Positions 22,918 through 31,843 of a DNA stretch of 64,000 nucleotides are shown one piece after another (the first letter of the stretch is position 1; each line of letters begins with the position of its first letter). The stretch covers positions 1 through 64,000 of the forward strand of contig JAXMAF010000019.1 in NCBI GenBank assembly GCA_046350555.1. The letters are read 5' to 3'. The notes under the pieces were generated by a model. That model was given only the letters and a program-made list of their open reading frames with translations, ran no database searches and was not told where the DNA came from. The translations under genes were made by a program, and so were the position numbers. Source of the DNA: JAXMAF01 sp046350555 (GTDB taxonomy: Bacteria > Planctomycetota > Phycisphaerae > Phycisphaerales > SM1A02).

Positions 22918-22923
22918 TAGCAT
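22918..22923 (+). promoter_or_regulatory. -10-like TAGCAT before the arylsulfotransferase-like gene
   Basis: TAGCAT ends 7 nt before the ATG at 22931. Confidence 0.35.
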
Positions 22924-22930
22924 CGACGGA

Positions 22931-24511
22931 ATGAATCCCCCCACTTCATTCGTGGGCGCCTTGGTCGTCGCACTCGCGGCGACGACCCTCGTGGCGCCCG
23001 TCTCGTCCGCCCAGATCACGCTTCCCGCCGAGAGCGTCGTCCTGAATCGAACGCACGTCATGTTGCAGTGGCCGCCCGTCGCGGGCGCCGTGCGCTACCA
23101 GGTGCAGGTGGTCGTGGACAGCGGTCAGCAGGATCCATTCAACGGCGCCACGCCGGTCGTCGATGTCACCATCGATGGCGCCATGCCGCGCACCGTGATC
23201 ACCTCCGGACTCACCTTCGGCAAGGCCTACGCGTGGCGCGTCCGCACGGTGAACGACCAGCCCGGACGCTGGGGTACGACCCATCGCTTCAGCGTCGCCC
23301 CGCTTCCGGCGTTCATCCCGCAGATGGTCGTCACCGGCGGCGGTGACGCCATGCAGCCGGGGCTGACGATGTTCGACCTTCGTTCCGGCAACGGCGCGTT
23401 CTCCGGCGGGCTCGCCCTCGCGGTCGATGCGCAGGGAACGCCGGTCTGGTTCCTCTACGAGGCCGGCGGCGTCGGCGACCTCCGACTCCTTCCCAACGGC
23501 CACGTGCTCTTCGAGGGCACCAACCGCGGCAACGAGAAGTCGCTGGAGGGCCAGGTCTTCTGGACATCGCCGCCGGGGCTGCTGGTCCACCACGAGGTCT
23601 TCCCGATGCCCAGCGGCAACTACCTCGTCCTGGTGAACACCTCGAAGCTGGTGAACATTCCGGGCGGGACCATGATCTGGAACGGCAGCCGGATCGTCGA
23701 GTTCGATCACAACACCAACGCGATCGTCTTCGACTGGAACGAGTTCGACCACTTCTCGACGCTCGACTTCGATGCGGTCACCGGCGGCGGCGACTGGACG
23801 CACAGCAACGCGGTCATCTACAACGAGGCCGATCACAGCATCTACCACTCGTCCAGGCACCTCAGCCGCATCACGCGCATCGACTACCCGTCGGGCAACA
23901 TCATCTACGAGATGGGCTTCGACATGCCCTCCGGCGATGTCGACTTCGGCGACAACCTCTTCTCGTTCCAGCACGCGCCGGAGATGCTGCCCAACGGCCA
24001 CATGATGCTGTTCGACAACGGCAACCGCCGCGACCACATCGTGCAGACACCCGAGACGGGCGTGAGCAAGGCGATCGAGCTCGCGTTCACCGGCGATCCG
24101 CCGACCTCCGCGTCGATCGTCTGGGAGTGGACCGTCCCCGACTACAACTTCGCCGTCGGCGACGCCGACCGCCTGCCACCAACGGCAACACGTCAACACG
24201 CTGGTCGTGGCGGGAATCACCAGCGTCATCTACGAGGTCGCCCAGATGGCACGGTTACATGGTCGCTCGAGCGCCGGGCGCCTTCCCGCAGTACCTCATC
24301 TACCGCGGCGGAGCGAATCAGCGCGCCTGCTCTTCCTGCTGATCCCGCCCGATCTCGATGGAAAATGGACGTCGAGCGCGCGCCGAGATCTCGGTCTCTG
24401 CTCAGCGCGTGGGGGCCGTGTCCGGTCGGCGATCCATGCTCCGCGACCAACAACGACGGAACCGTCGGCGGGGCCGATCTCGGCCTGCTGATCTCCACCT
24501 GGGGAACGTGA
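22931..24511 (+). CDS. Secreted arylsulfotransferase-like beta-propeller with dockerin-like C-terminus
   Basis: A 526-codon frame for an exported protein. A signal peptide covers residues 1-30 (GALVVALAATTLVAPVSSAQ). An FN3-like segment follows (VHVMLQWPPVAGAVRYQVQV-type layout, then YAWRVRTVND). The bulk, about residues 150-430, looks like an ASST-type propeller (WFLYEAGGVGDLRLLPNGHVLFEG, HHEVFPMPSGNYLVLVN, HSNAVIYNEADHSIYHSSRH). The last 60 residues have dockerin-like LLSAWGPC and GTVGGADLGLLISTWGT repeats, a planctomycete secretion/anchoring tail. Between about 24170 and 24400 the frame is lost and regained (PNGNTLVVAG and ADLDG words sit in other frames), so about 70 residues are garbled. 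The catalytic His of true ASST enzymes was not proven. Confidence 0.75.
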   Translation: MNPPTSFVGALVVALAATTLVAPVSSAQITLPAESVVLNRTHVMLQWPPVAGAVRYQVQVVVDSGQQDPFNGATPVVDVTIDGAMPRTVITSGLTFGKAYAWRVRTVNDQPGRWGTTHRFSVAPLPAFIPQMVVTGGGDAMQPGLTMFDLRSGNGAFSGGLALAVDAQGTPVWFLYEAGGVGDLRLLPNGHVLFEGTNRGNEKSLEGQVFWTSPPGLLVHHEVFPMPSGNYLVLVNTSKLVNIPGGTMIWNGSRIVEFDHNTNAIVFDWNEFDHFSTLDFDAVTGGGDWTHSNAVIYNEADHSIYHSSRHLSRITRIDYPSGNIIYEMGFDMPSGDVDFGDNLFSFQHAPEMLPNGHMMLFDNGNRRDHIVQTPETGVSKAIELAFTGDPPTSASIVWEWTVPDYNFAVGDADRLPPTATRQHAGRGGNHQRHLRGRPDGTVTWSLERRAPSRSTSSTAAERISAPALPADPARSRWKMDVERAPRSRSLLSAWGPCPVGDPCSATNNDGTVGGADLGLLISTWGT

Positions 24512-24562
24512 CGCGTCGACGATCGTCGCCGGGTCCATCGCCCGACGTCGCGCGCCTGGCGT

Positions 24563-25485
24563 TCATCCTGCAGGCGCGCCGCAGTCGATCGATGACGGGG
24601 CGCACCAGATGCGCCGTCGTCGGCGCTGCTCGACGACGATGCGGTCCGCCATCGCCTGTCCACGCCTCGGCAAGCGCGGAAGAGCCTGCGCGCACGCCTC
24701 GGCGTCGGTGGGCATCGCAACGGCGACGTGCAAGGCACGCTCTCCGGCGGGGACAGAGGACGGGCGACATGCACGGCGGTCCGCGCCAGCAACCCGCGAG
24801 CTGCTCCGTGCGACGAGGATCGCCGGCACGGCGCGCAGGGCGCCGCGCCCTCGGCGACGCTTCCCGCCGCGGGCAAGGCGCGCCTGACCGACCGACGATG
24901 GCCTCGACGAACCGTGATCGAGCCGGGATGAGCATGCGATTCGCCGCGCAGGTCGAGCACGGTCGACCTGATGCCGATGCTGCACGGACCAAGGTTGCCG
25001 AGGATGGTGAGGGCCGAGCTCGAACCTGGCCGCGACATGCGCGGCGGTCGTGGGCGAGGACGTCCCGACCTGCCGAGCGCGGAGATCGAACTGCCGAAGG
25101 CCGCAGCAGGCCTGCGCATGGGATGGCCGCTGGGCAGCGGGATGGTGATCGCTGTCGCGGCCGCCGGCGATGTCTCGGCACGCCTGCCTTGGGCACGACC
25201 AGTCAGGGGTCCCGGCCAGCAGCCGCTCCGCGAGCGCTGGGCGCGATCGTCCCACTCCCGTTGTTTCGGGTGCGCCTCCGTTGACGGTGGCCACATGGGC
25301 GATCAGCGGATTGTCCGCCGGTTGCCCTTCATCGCGTAGACGCGGGCGATGGCGGCGCGCTCGTCGCCGGTCGCGCGAGTCCGTACACGGTCTCGGTCGG
25401 AAACGCCACGACCTCGCCGGCGCGCGGTGGCAGTGCGGTGCGCCTCGCGGATCGCCGTCTCGGACGCGGTGACGACGACGGCCAT
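24563..25485 (-). pseudogene. tsaC: Threonylcarbamoyl-AMP synthase (Sua5/YrdC), many frameshifts
   Basis: Family makes threonylcarbamoyl-AMP for the t6A modification of ANN-decoding tRNAs, normally essential. From the ATG at 25485 the start MAVVVTASETAIREA is readable. Across shifting frames come RVYAMKG, then PADNPLIAHVA, PLPSGHPMRRP, SPTTAAHVAA, LGPCSIGIRSTVLDLRGE and a late GSITVRRGHRRS, which follow the Sua5/YrdC order closely. Many indels are needed to join them. The motifs are complete and the function is usually essential, so sequence error is a better explanation than decay unless a second copy exists. The gene starts 5 bp after the stop of the tolC-like gene. Confidence 0.7.
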
Positions 25486-25490
25486 CGCGA

Positions 25491-27209
25491 CTACTTCTTC
25501 GCTCGTAGCGGTCGATCGCCGGAGCCGACCCGTTCATCTCCGCTCGTGCCGAGGGCGCGGTAGAGCGAAGCCACCGAGGGTGTTGCACGACGCGAGGGCG
25601 CGGCACGTCGAGCCAGGAGATACGCGGTCCTTGCTGGAACTTCAGGTTGAGAACTCGGCGTCAGCGAGGCCAGCGTCTCCTCCTCGACCAGCAGGGGCGC
25701 GGAGGGCGCGCCAGCAGTCTTCTTCTTCTTCTTCTCGCCTGCCGCGTAGCCGCGTCGATGACGCTCGTAGTCGGTCTGGCGGTCGCGCAGCGCCGTCTTG
25801 ACGTCCAGGTGACCTGCCGTACTCCTCGTCGCCGAAGTCGATCACGGCCGCCGACCGTTTCGAGGGCGCGCGGGCGCGGTAGCCGGCCTCCGGCGCGTGT
25901 TGCCGATGGGCTGCCGCGGAGAAGTCGCGCCGATGATGTGGTCTTCGCGAAGTCCTGGCCGTCACGTTCGAGTAGGCGTCGCCGCCGTTCGGACCGAGCC
26001 TTGCCGCCGCCCGGGTACACGGCGACGACGAATTGCCGGATCGACGTGTCGTCGACGCGCAGCAGCAGCTCTTCGTCACCCGGGGTCGCCCTCGATGTCA
26101 TCGCCTCGCGCAGGTCGATGCGCTGACCGGCGCGTCGGCCAGGAAGTCGACCGCTGCCACGAGGACCTCGCTCTCGAGCGAGACCTGTGGATCGTTCACA
26201 AGTTCCTTGAGCTGGCCGGAGGTCAGGCGAATTAGCGCTGGGCGCGCACCACGTTGGCCTTTGCGCTGCTCGACCGTCGCCACCGCGTCCGAGTACTGCG
26301 CCTGCCGCGTGTCGAAGTCGCGCGCCGCGACATCGTCGCGGCACGCGGTCGCCGACGACCACCAGCCATCTTGAGCCTCGCGGGCGACGACCAGGTCCCA
26401 GTACGCCTGCTCGACGTCGAAGACGAGCTGCTGGAGCGGCCTGGGCGCAGGTCCGCACCCTCGATCGCTCGGCGTTGCGCGCCGTAGACGGGGGCCGCGT
26501 TCACGTCGCTGCCGAACCCGCAACAGCGGCTGCGAGAAGCCCAGCCGCACCGCGTCGCAGTCCATGCCGGGTTGGGCGTAGGTGAAGCCCGGCGCCTGGT
26601 TGTCGACGCGCGTGGCGTCGGTGGATACGACGAACGATCCGCCCGACTCCAGCGGCTTGCGGATGCCGGTGTCGAACGCCCACGACCGGCTGGTGCTCGA
26701 GCCCGTGCCCAGCGGCACGCCGTTGATCACCGGGATCGGCGTGGGCTGGTTGGAGTCGCTGAAGCCGACGTCCGCGAAGAGCACCGCATCGAAGACGGCC
26801 GCGGCCGCCTCGACGTTCGCCTGCCAGATGGCGAAGGAGCCGCGCCTCCGCGCGGCGAGGCTGCGTGCACCGCGGCGGAGATCGCCGTTCAAGGCTCACC
26901 CGCACCGCGCTGCGGCTGGCCGAGAGACGATGCCGATGTCGAGCGAGCCGGGCCCGCACGCAGCGGCGGGCCGAGCTGATCTCGGCCAGCAGGGCGTGCG
27001 CCCTCGTCCAGCCGACCGGCGGACACCGGATGCATGCCGCCGGGCATCTCCTGGATCTGCTGCTGGATCGCCGCCTCGACCGAGGCGCGAAGCTGCGACG
27101 TCGTGTCCGGCTGGAGCGGCGACTGGCACGCCACCACGACGAGTGCGCCGAGCGCGGCCAGAAGGCCGGCTGCAACGACTCGGAGACTCGAACGGCTCGG
27201 GACACGCAT
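25491..27209 (-). pseudogene. TolC-like outer-membrane efflux lipoprotein, many frameshifts
   Basis: Outer-membrane channel component of a tripartite efflux or type I export system. Start at 27209: MRVPSRSSLRVVAAGLLAALGALVVVACQSP, with a clear lipobox VVAC. Later pieces in other frames read AVLFADVGFSDSNQP, DTGIRKPLESGGSF, RLGFSQPLL, QLVFDVEQAYWDLVVAREAQ and LYRALGTSGDERVGSGDRPL, the last being the typical tail of the family. The order and spacing fit a roughly 560-residue TolC protein. The frame changes more than six times. No inner-membrane pump or adaptor gene is next to it in this window. Confidence 0.65.
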
Positions 27210-27337
27210 GACGCGAAGCTTAGCAAAGGACGCAGGACCGTCACAGCAGAGCGCGCTGCGCGCGACGGCGCATCGGGATCGAAGGACGCCCGGCCAGCGG
27301 GAGGATCGTTCCTGACTCGTCGCGATCGGCGCCTTGT

Positions 27338-27439
27338 ACGCGCCCCAGTTGGTTCTCGCGCCCCACCCAGACCCGATTCCGCCGTGCGCCGCCGCTGTGG
27401 GCCCCGGGGTCGAACGCATGGAGGTCCACTGGAATCCGC
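27338..27439 (-). repeat. Interspersed repeat family A, copy 2 (inverted)
   Basis: On the minus strand it reads GCGGATTCCAGTGGACC, TCCATGCGTTCGACCCC, GCACGGCGGAATCGGG, GTGGGGCGCGAGAACCAACT. It fills the middle of the 319-bp gap (27210-27528) between the divergent tolC-like and SH3 genes; the rest of that gap holds only the TACACT hexamer and a Shine-Dalgarno site. Confidence 0.8.
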
Positions 27440-27441
27440 AA

Positions 27442-27447
27442 TACACT
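27442..27447 (+). promoter_or_regulatory. -10-like TACACT upstream of the SH3 gene
   Basis: TACACT directly abuts the end of repeat A copy 2, 81 nt before the start codon. Unlike the leaderless cases, this gene has a long leader and a Shine-Dalgarno sequence. Confidence 0.35.
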
Positions 27448-27516
27448 GGCGTGTCGGCCCTCTGGCCATCCTTCACCAACGCTCGTTCACCAACACCGCT
27501 TCGCCGACGCGCCCCG

Positions 27517-27522
27517 AAAGGA
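27517..27522 (+). promoter_or_regulatory. Ribosome binding site AAAGGA for the SH3 gene
   Basis: AAAGGA lies 6 nt before the ATG at 27529. It fixes the start of this exported protein and is one of the few clear Shine-Dalgarno sites in the window. Confidence 0.6.
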
Positions 27523-27528
27523 CTCGCT

Positions 27529-29007
27529 ATGCGCACCCGTTCGACGTTCCTCGCCCTCCTGATCGCGCCGGTGGCCGCGCTCGCCTCGCCGACGACCGCC
27601 ACCGCCGCGGAGTGGTGGGCGACGGTCACCGCGAACGACGTCTACGTGCGAAGCGCGCCGAGCGTCGATTCCGCGTATCCGTTCCTGAAGCTCGATCGCG
27701 ACGCGATGGTCAAGGTGGTCGAGGAGAACCTCGGCTGGGCGCGGGTTCCGACCGTCGGTCCGGCGTTCAAGGGCGCCTTCGGCTACGTGAAGGCGGACCG
27801 CAAGCTCAAGGTCGCGGCCGACGGAAAGACGGCGGAGGTCGTGACCCGCGCGGACGTGCTGGCGCCCAACCTGCCCGCGCGCTTCAGCCCCGACAGCAGT
27901 TGGAAGGCCATCGGCAAGCTCGAGCCCGGACAGACCGTCGTGATCCTCGACACCATCGAGGGGCAGCGCGACACCGTGCACAAGATCGCGCTGCCCAGCA
28001 ACGCCGACGGCTGGATCAACCTCACCTTCCTGCGCAGGTCCAGCGCCGACGAACTCGCCAAGCTCGATCCGGCGCTCGTGGGCGGCGGCGCCGCGACGGG
28101 CGCGCCCGCAGGCAACCCGCAGCCGGCGACGACACCCGCGGGCCAGCCCTCGACACCCCCGGCCACGACCAACGGCGCACCAAGCGTCACCGCGACGACC
28201 ACGGTGGTCCCCGACGAAACGACCCCGGCGGCCGCGAGCGGTGCAGGCGAAGCGGCGGGCTCCACAGGCGCGGCGCCGCCGACGCCACCGGCGACCCGCA
28301 CCGCCGATGGCGTCAGCATCGGTACGTCCACCAACGTCGTCCGCAATGTCAACGGAGCGCGACCCAGCGGAGGGCGCAGCGCGACGCTCATCACCGGCAA
28401 TCCCGACGGCACGGCGACGGTGACGCCGCTGGATCCGTCGCAGGTGCCACCAGCGCCCGCGGCGCCGCGGCTGGACCAGGTGACGATGGCCGACATCGAA
28501 GCGGCGTTCGAGCGGCTCAAGCTCGAGAACCCGGAGACGGCCGAGGTGGGCCCGCTGCGCCAGCGCTACCTCGAGTTCGCCGACCGCCCGACGACCTCGG
28601 CGGGCCAGCGCGAGTTCGCCCGCGCCCGCGCCGAGCAGCTCAAGATCAAGGAGGAGATCCAGGCGCGGCTGGCCGAGGTCAAGTCGCTGATCGCCAAGTC
28701 GAACGCCGACCTCGAGGTGATCCGCGGCTCGCGCGTGGCGATGGACGCCCGTCAGCCGTACATCGCCGTCGGTCGACTGAACGCGTCGACGATCTACGAC
28801 GGGGTCCGGTTGCCGCTGCTCTTCCGGATCCAGGACACGACCGGCGGCCAGACCATCGGCTACCTCCAGCCGGGCCAGGGCTTCGACCTGACCGCCCTGC
28901 TCGGCCAGCTCGTCGGGATCGTCGGCACCAAGGGCTACGACGATGCGCTTCGGCTGAACATCATCGCCCCGTCGAGGATCGACGTGCTCACGAAGGCGAA
29001 GCCGTAG
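27529..29007 (+). CDS. Exported SH3-domain protein
   Basis: A 492-residue product with a signal peptide (FLALLIAPVAALASPTTATA, cut near residue 27). A bacterial SH3-like domain follows (ATVTANDVYVRSAPSVDSAYPFLKL, then NLGWARVPT and GAFGYVKAD). A second SH3-like region (GKLEPGQTVVILDTIEG) lies near residues 125-160. A long Pro/Ala/Thr-rich linker spans about residues 180-315. A helical region holding ERLKLENPETAEVG leads to a C-terminal beta-rich domain (LFRIQDTTGGQTIGYLQPGQG). Such proteins usually bind the cell wall or sense it; no enzyme motif is seen. The gene stands alone before rpmE. Confidence 0.75.
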   Translation: MRTRSTFLALLIAPVAALASPTTATAAEWWATVTANDVYVRSAPSVDSAYPFLKLDRDAMVKVVEENLGWARVPTVGPAFKGAFGYVKADRKLKVAADGKTAEVVTRADVLAPNLPARFSPDSSWKAIGKLEPGQTVVILDTIEGQRDTVHKIALPSNADGWINLTFLRRSSADELAKLDPALVGGGAATGAPAGNPQPATTPAGQPSTPPATTNGAPSVTATTTVVPDETTPAAASGAGEAAGSTGAAPPTPPATRTADGVSIGTSTNVVRNVNGARPSGGRSATLITGNPDGTATVTPLDPSQVPPAPAAPRLDQVTMADIEAAFERLKLENPETAEVGPLRQRYLEFADRPTTSAGQREFARARAEQLKIKEEIQARLAEVKSLIAKSNADLEVIRGSRVAMDARQPYIAVGRLNASTIYDGVRLPLLFRIQDTTGGQTIGYLQPGQGFDLTALLGQLVGIVGTKGYDDALRLNIIAPSRIDVLTKAKP

Positions 29008-29065
29008 CGCGGTGGCGGGCGACCGCGTGCTTCGCTCGCCCGCGTCCGGAGCGCTCGCCCACCGA

Positions 29066-29094
29066 TTGACACCCCGCCCAAGGTCGGCAATACT
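29066..29094 (+). promoter_or_regulatory. Sigma-70-like promoter for rpmE-prfA
   Basis: A full TTGACA -35 box at 29066-29071, a 17-bp spacer and AATACT at 29089-29094 as -10. This is the best matching promoter in the window. It gives a leader of roughly 65 nt before rpmE. Confidence 0.65.
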
Positions 29095-29164
29095 CCTCGA
29101 TTCCCCGCAGGCGGAGTCACTCGACGGACCGTCTTCACCTCGACACGAAAGCGCCCTGAAGGTC

Positions 29165-29389
29165 ATGAAAGACAAGATCCACCCCAAGTACTTCCCCGAC
29201 TGCAAGGTCTTCTTCCGTGGCGAGGTCGTGATGACGGTCGGCGCGACCGTGCCGGAGATGCACGTCGAGGTCTGGTCGGGCTCGCATCCATTCTTCACCG
29301 GCCAGAAGTCGTTCGTGGACACCGCGGGACGCGTCGAGCGGTTCCAGCGGAAGTTCGCGGGCGGCTACTTCAAGGCCAAGAAGAAGTAA
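29165..29389 (+). CDS. rpmE: 50S ribosomal protein L31
   Basis: Large-subunit protein of 74 residues at the central protuberance. MKDKIHPKYFPDCKVFFRGE is the typical start, and GSHPFFTGQKSFVDTAGRVERFQRKF is the family core. Only one Cys is present (PDCKVFF), so the zinc-binding four-Cys set is missing and this is the zinc-free (C-minus) form. The ATG at 29165 is preferred because the upstream open frame has no family sequence. prfA starts 12 bp after the stop, the common rpmE-prfA order. Confidence 0.95.
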   Translation: MKDKIHPKYFPDCKVFFRGEVVMTVGATVPEMHVEVWSGSHPFFTGQKSFVDTAGRVERFQRKFAGGYFKAKKK

Positions 29390-29401
29390 GAGCCACCCGC
29401 C

Positions 29402-30508
29402 GTGGCGACCGACGTCGCGCCCAACCTGCGCCGCAAGCTCGACGAGATGGAGGCGGCGTTCGAGGACGTCGCGGCGCAGCTTCTCGATCCGGAGATCCTC
29501 GCCGATCACCGCAAGGTGCGTGCGCTGTCCATCCGGCGCGCCGCCCTCGAGCCGACCGTCCGTTCGTTCCGCGCGTGGCGCAAGACCGTGGCCGACGCCG
29601 CGGAGTGCCGCGCCATCATCCGCGCCGGCACCGCCAGCGCGTCGTCGGGCGGCGACATCGAGCTCGCCGAGCTTGCGCGGGAGGAGCTTCCCGCGCTCGA
29701 GGCCGAGTCGGCCCGGCTGCTCGACGAGCTCCAGTCCCGGCTCGTGACCGCCGACGACACCGCGATCGCCGCGTTGATCCTCGAGGTGCGGGCGGGCGTC
29801 GGTGGAGACGAGGCGGCGCTCTGGGCGGGCGACCTCGTCGAGATGTACACCCGCTACGCGGCGCGCCGCGGCTGGTCGATCGAGACGATCGAGCTCTCGC
29901 CCGGCGACGCCGGGGGAATCAAGGGCATGACTGCGAGCGTGCGCGGCGAGGGCGCCTTCGCTGCGCTCGCCTTCGAGAGCGGCACGCATCAGGTCAAGCG
30001 CGTTCCCGCGACCGAGGCGCAGGGTCGCGTGCACACGTCCACCGCGACCGTCGCCGTGCTTCCCGAGCCGGAGGAGATCGAGGTGAAGATCGATCCCGAC
30101 GAGGTCAAGGAGATCATCACGACCGCGCAGGGACCGGGTGGCCAGAACGTCAACAAGCTCTCGACCGCGGTGCACCTCATTCACCTGCCCACCGGCCTCG
30201 AGGTGCGCATGCAGGAGACCCGCAGCCAGGGCCAGAACCGCGCCAAGGCGTGGCAGCTCCTGCGCGCCCGCGTCTACGACCGCCAGCGCAGCGAGGCCCA
30301 CGCCAAGCGCACCGAGTACCGCAACTCCCTGATCGGCGGCGCCATGCGCGCCGAGAAGATCCGAACCTACCGGTACAAGGAGAACGTCGTGGTCGATCAT
30401 CGGCTCGAGCGGAGCTTCAACCTCCAAGACGTCCTCGCCGGCGACCTCGATCCGATCGTCGGCGCGCTGACGCAGCGGGAGATCGCAGCGCGAGTCGAGG
30501 CGCTCTGA
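29402..30508 (+). CDS. prfA: Peptide chain release factor 1
   Basis: Ends translation at UAA and UAG codons. It starts at a GTG and is 368 residues long, normal for RF1. The stop-codon reading motif is PAT (VKRVPATEAQGRVHTS), which marks RF1 and not RF2 (SPF). The peptidyl-tRNA hydrolysis motif GGQ is in GPGGQNVNKLSTAVH. VRAGVGGDEAALWAGDL is also typical. It forms an operon with rpmE. The usual next gene, prmC, which methylates the GGQ glutamine, is not here. A family A repeat begins at the stop codon. Confidence 0.95.
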   Translation: MATDVAPNLRRKLDEMEAAFEDVAAQLLDPEILADHRKVRALSIRRAALEPTVRSFRAWRKTVADAAECRAIIRAGTASASSGGDIELAELAREELPALEAESARLLDELQSRLVTADDTAIAALILEVRAGVGGDEAALWAGDLVEMYTRYAARRGWSIETIELSPGDAGGIKGMTASVRGEGAFAALAFESGTHQVKRVPATEAQGRVHTSTATVAVLPEPEEIEVKIDPDEVKEIITTAQGPGGQNVNKLSTAVHLIHLPTGLEVRMQETRSQGQNRAKAWQLLRARVYDRQRSEAHAKRTEYRNSLIGGAMRAEKIRTYRYKENVVVDHRLERSFNLQDVLAGDLDPIVGALTQREIAARVEAL

Positions 30509-30509
30509 T

Positions 30510-30612
30510 GCGGATTCCATCGGGGCTCCATGCGTTCGGCCCGCCTGCCCACGATGGCATCTCGCGGCGAGATCGGGTCCTCGTGGAGCGCGCGCGTCGG
30601 CTGGGACGCGGA
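30510..30612 (+). repeat. Interspersed repeat family A, copy 3 (degenerate)
   Basis: Begins GCGGATTCCATCGGGGCTCCATGCGTTCGG right behind the prfA stop, then CATCTCGCGGCGAGATCGGG and a GGCTGGGACGCGGA end. The middle is more diverged than in other copies. Same strand as prfA. Confidence 0.65.
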
Positions 30613-30635
30613 CGAGCCGTCCCTGCGGCGTCCCG

Positions 30636-30641
30636 TACACT
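30636..30641 (+). promoter_or_regulatory. -10-like TACACT before the deacetylase
   Basis: TACACT ends 6 nt before the GTG start at 30648. Confidence 0.45.
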
Positions 30642-30647
30642 GGCCCC

Positions 30648-31652
30648 GTGACGAGCGTCCGCGAGAAGAGTCGGCAGCGCGCGGAGCGCTTCGGCGACCG
30701 GATGGCGTCGAGTTCCCGCGAGTACCTCGGCTGGTCCGCGCGCAGCGCCGTCCGATCCCTGGCGCTCACGTCGCTCGCCGCGCTCGAGGCCGCAGGGCTG
30801 CACGGGGGAATCGATGGCGCGCTCGCCAGGCCGCGCGTCCAGATCCTGCTGCTGCATCACCTCTTCGCGGACGAGCTGCCTCGCTTCAAGGCCCTGCTGA
30901 AGCGGCTCGCCCACGGGCACGAGTTCATCACCTACAGCGAGGCGGTCGAGCGCATCGAGCGCGGACGGATCGAACGGCCGGCAATCGCGTTCTCCTTCGA
31001 CGACGGGCTGGAGAGCTGCGCGGTCGCGGCCCGCATCCTCGCGGAGCACGGGGCGAGCGCGTGCTTCTTCGTGGTGCCATCGATCGTCGGCGAACGGAGG
31101 CCCGAGCGGCTTCGTCGCTTCGGTGTCGATCGCCTCGCGGCGCCCGCGACCGGCGTCCTCGGCTGGGACGACCTCGAGACGATGCTGGCGCAGGGCCACG
31201 AGGTCGGCAACCACACGGACGGCCATCTCGATCTCGGGTCCATCGGCGAGGACGAGGTCGTCGAGCAGCGGGGTCGCGGGCGCGACGCGCTGGTGCGCCG
31301 CCTTGGCGATGCCCCCCACTTCGCCTGGCCGTACGGCCTCTTCGAGAACTTCTCCGCGTTCGCGGCGAAGAGCGCATTCACGATGGGCCATCGCTCGGTC
31401 GCGTCGGCGGTCCGCGGCTGTCATGTCGCGCACGGCGTCGACGTCGCGCGGCCATGCCTGCGCCGCGACAATCTCGTCGCCGCGTGGCCGCTCGGCCACG
31501 CCCAGCACTTCCTCGCCCGCGCGTCGCGCTCCGCCGCGGAGCTCGCGGATGCGGCGAACCGCACCGCATCCGGCGCGTCCGCCGCGCCGGAGCACCCCAC
31601 CGAGCGCTGGCCCGACGGCTGGCGAAAGGTGATCGTCGACGGCCACGAGTGA
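30648..31652 (+). CDS. Polysaccharide deacetylase family protein
   Basis: NodB-type carbohydrate esterase (CE4 fold) that removes N-acetyl groups from a glycan. The 334-residue product starts at GTG, with the TACACT element just before it. It has the catalytic SFDDG motif at about residues 119-123 and the metal-binding GNHTDGHLDLG segment near residue 187, where the HxxxH-like pair sits. No clear signal peptide is seen, so it may act in the cytoplasm or be membrane-associated, as in O-antigen or exopolysaccharide pathways. It opens the surface-glycan region. Confidence 0.85.
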   Translation: MTSVREKSRQRAERFGDRMASSSREYLGWSARSAVRSLALTSLAALEAAGLHGGIDGALARPRVQILLLHHLFADELPRFKALLKRLAHGHEFITYSEAVERIERGRIERPAIAFSFDDGLESCAVAARILAEHGASACFFVVPSIVGERRPERLRRFGVDRLAAPATGVLGWDDLETMLAQGHEVGNHTDGHLDLGSIGEDEVVEQRGRGRDALVRRLGDAPHFAWPYGLFENFSAFAAKSAFTMGHRSVASAVRGCHVAHGVDVARPCLRRDNLVAAWPLGHAQHFLARASRSAAELADAANRTASGASAAPEHPTERWPDGWRKVIVDGHE

Positions 31653-31661
31653 CCGGGCGAA

Positions 31662-31709
31662 GCGCCGGACAGTTCCTGCGCCGGTCAGTTCGTGCGCCGG
31701 ACATCGGCG
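31662..31709 (+). repeat. Short direct repeat, three 16-bp units
   Basis: GCGCCGGACAGTTCCT, GCGCCGGTCAGTTCGT and GCGCCGGACATCGGCG follow one another directly behind the deacetylase stop. The third unit is only half conserved. Confidence 0.5.
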
Positions 31710-31765
31710 CGGCGCCGGAACCCGCACTTCAGCAGGCCAGCGGCTGCACCACAACGCGCAAGCGT

Positions 31766-31843
31766 CCGCTCAGCCCGCGGGGCCTTGCCCCGCGCGGCGT
31801 ACAAGAGCGAGTGTCGGCCCGGAGGGCCGAACGGAGCGCTCTA
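31766..31843 (-). repeat. Interspersed repeat family B, copy 4
   Basis: On the minus strand: GAGCGCTCCGTTCGGCCC, TCCGGGCCGACACTCGCTC, then GCGGGGCAAGGCCCCGC as second hairpin. It lies at the 3' end of the methyltransferase gene and is translated as its last part. A run of T (A on the + strand, about 31844-31853) precedes it. Confidence 0.85.
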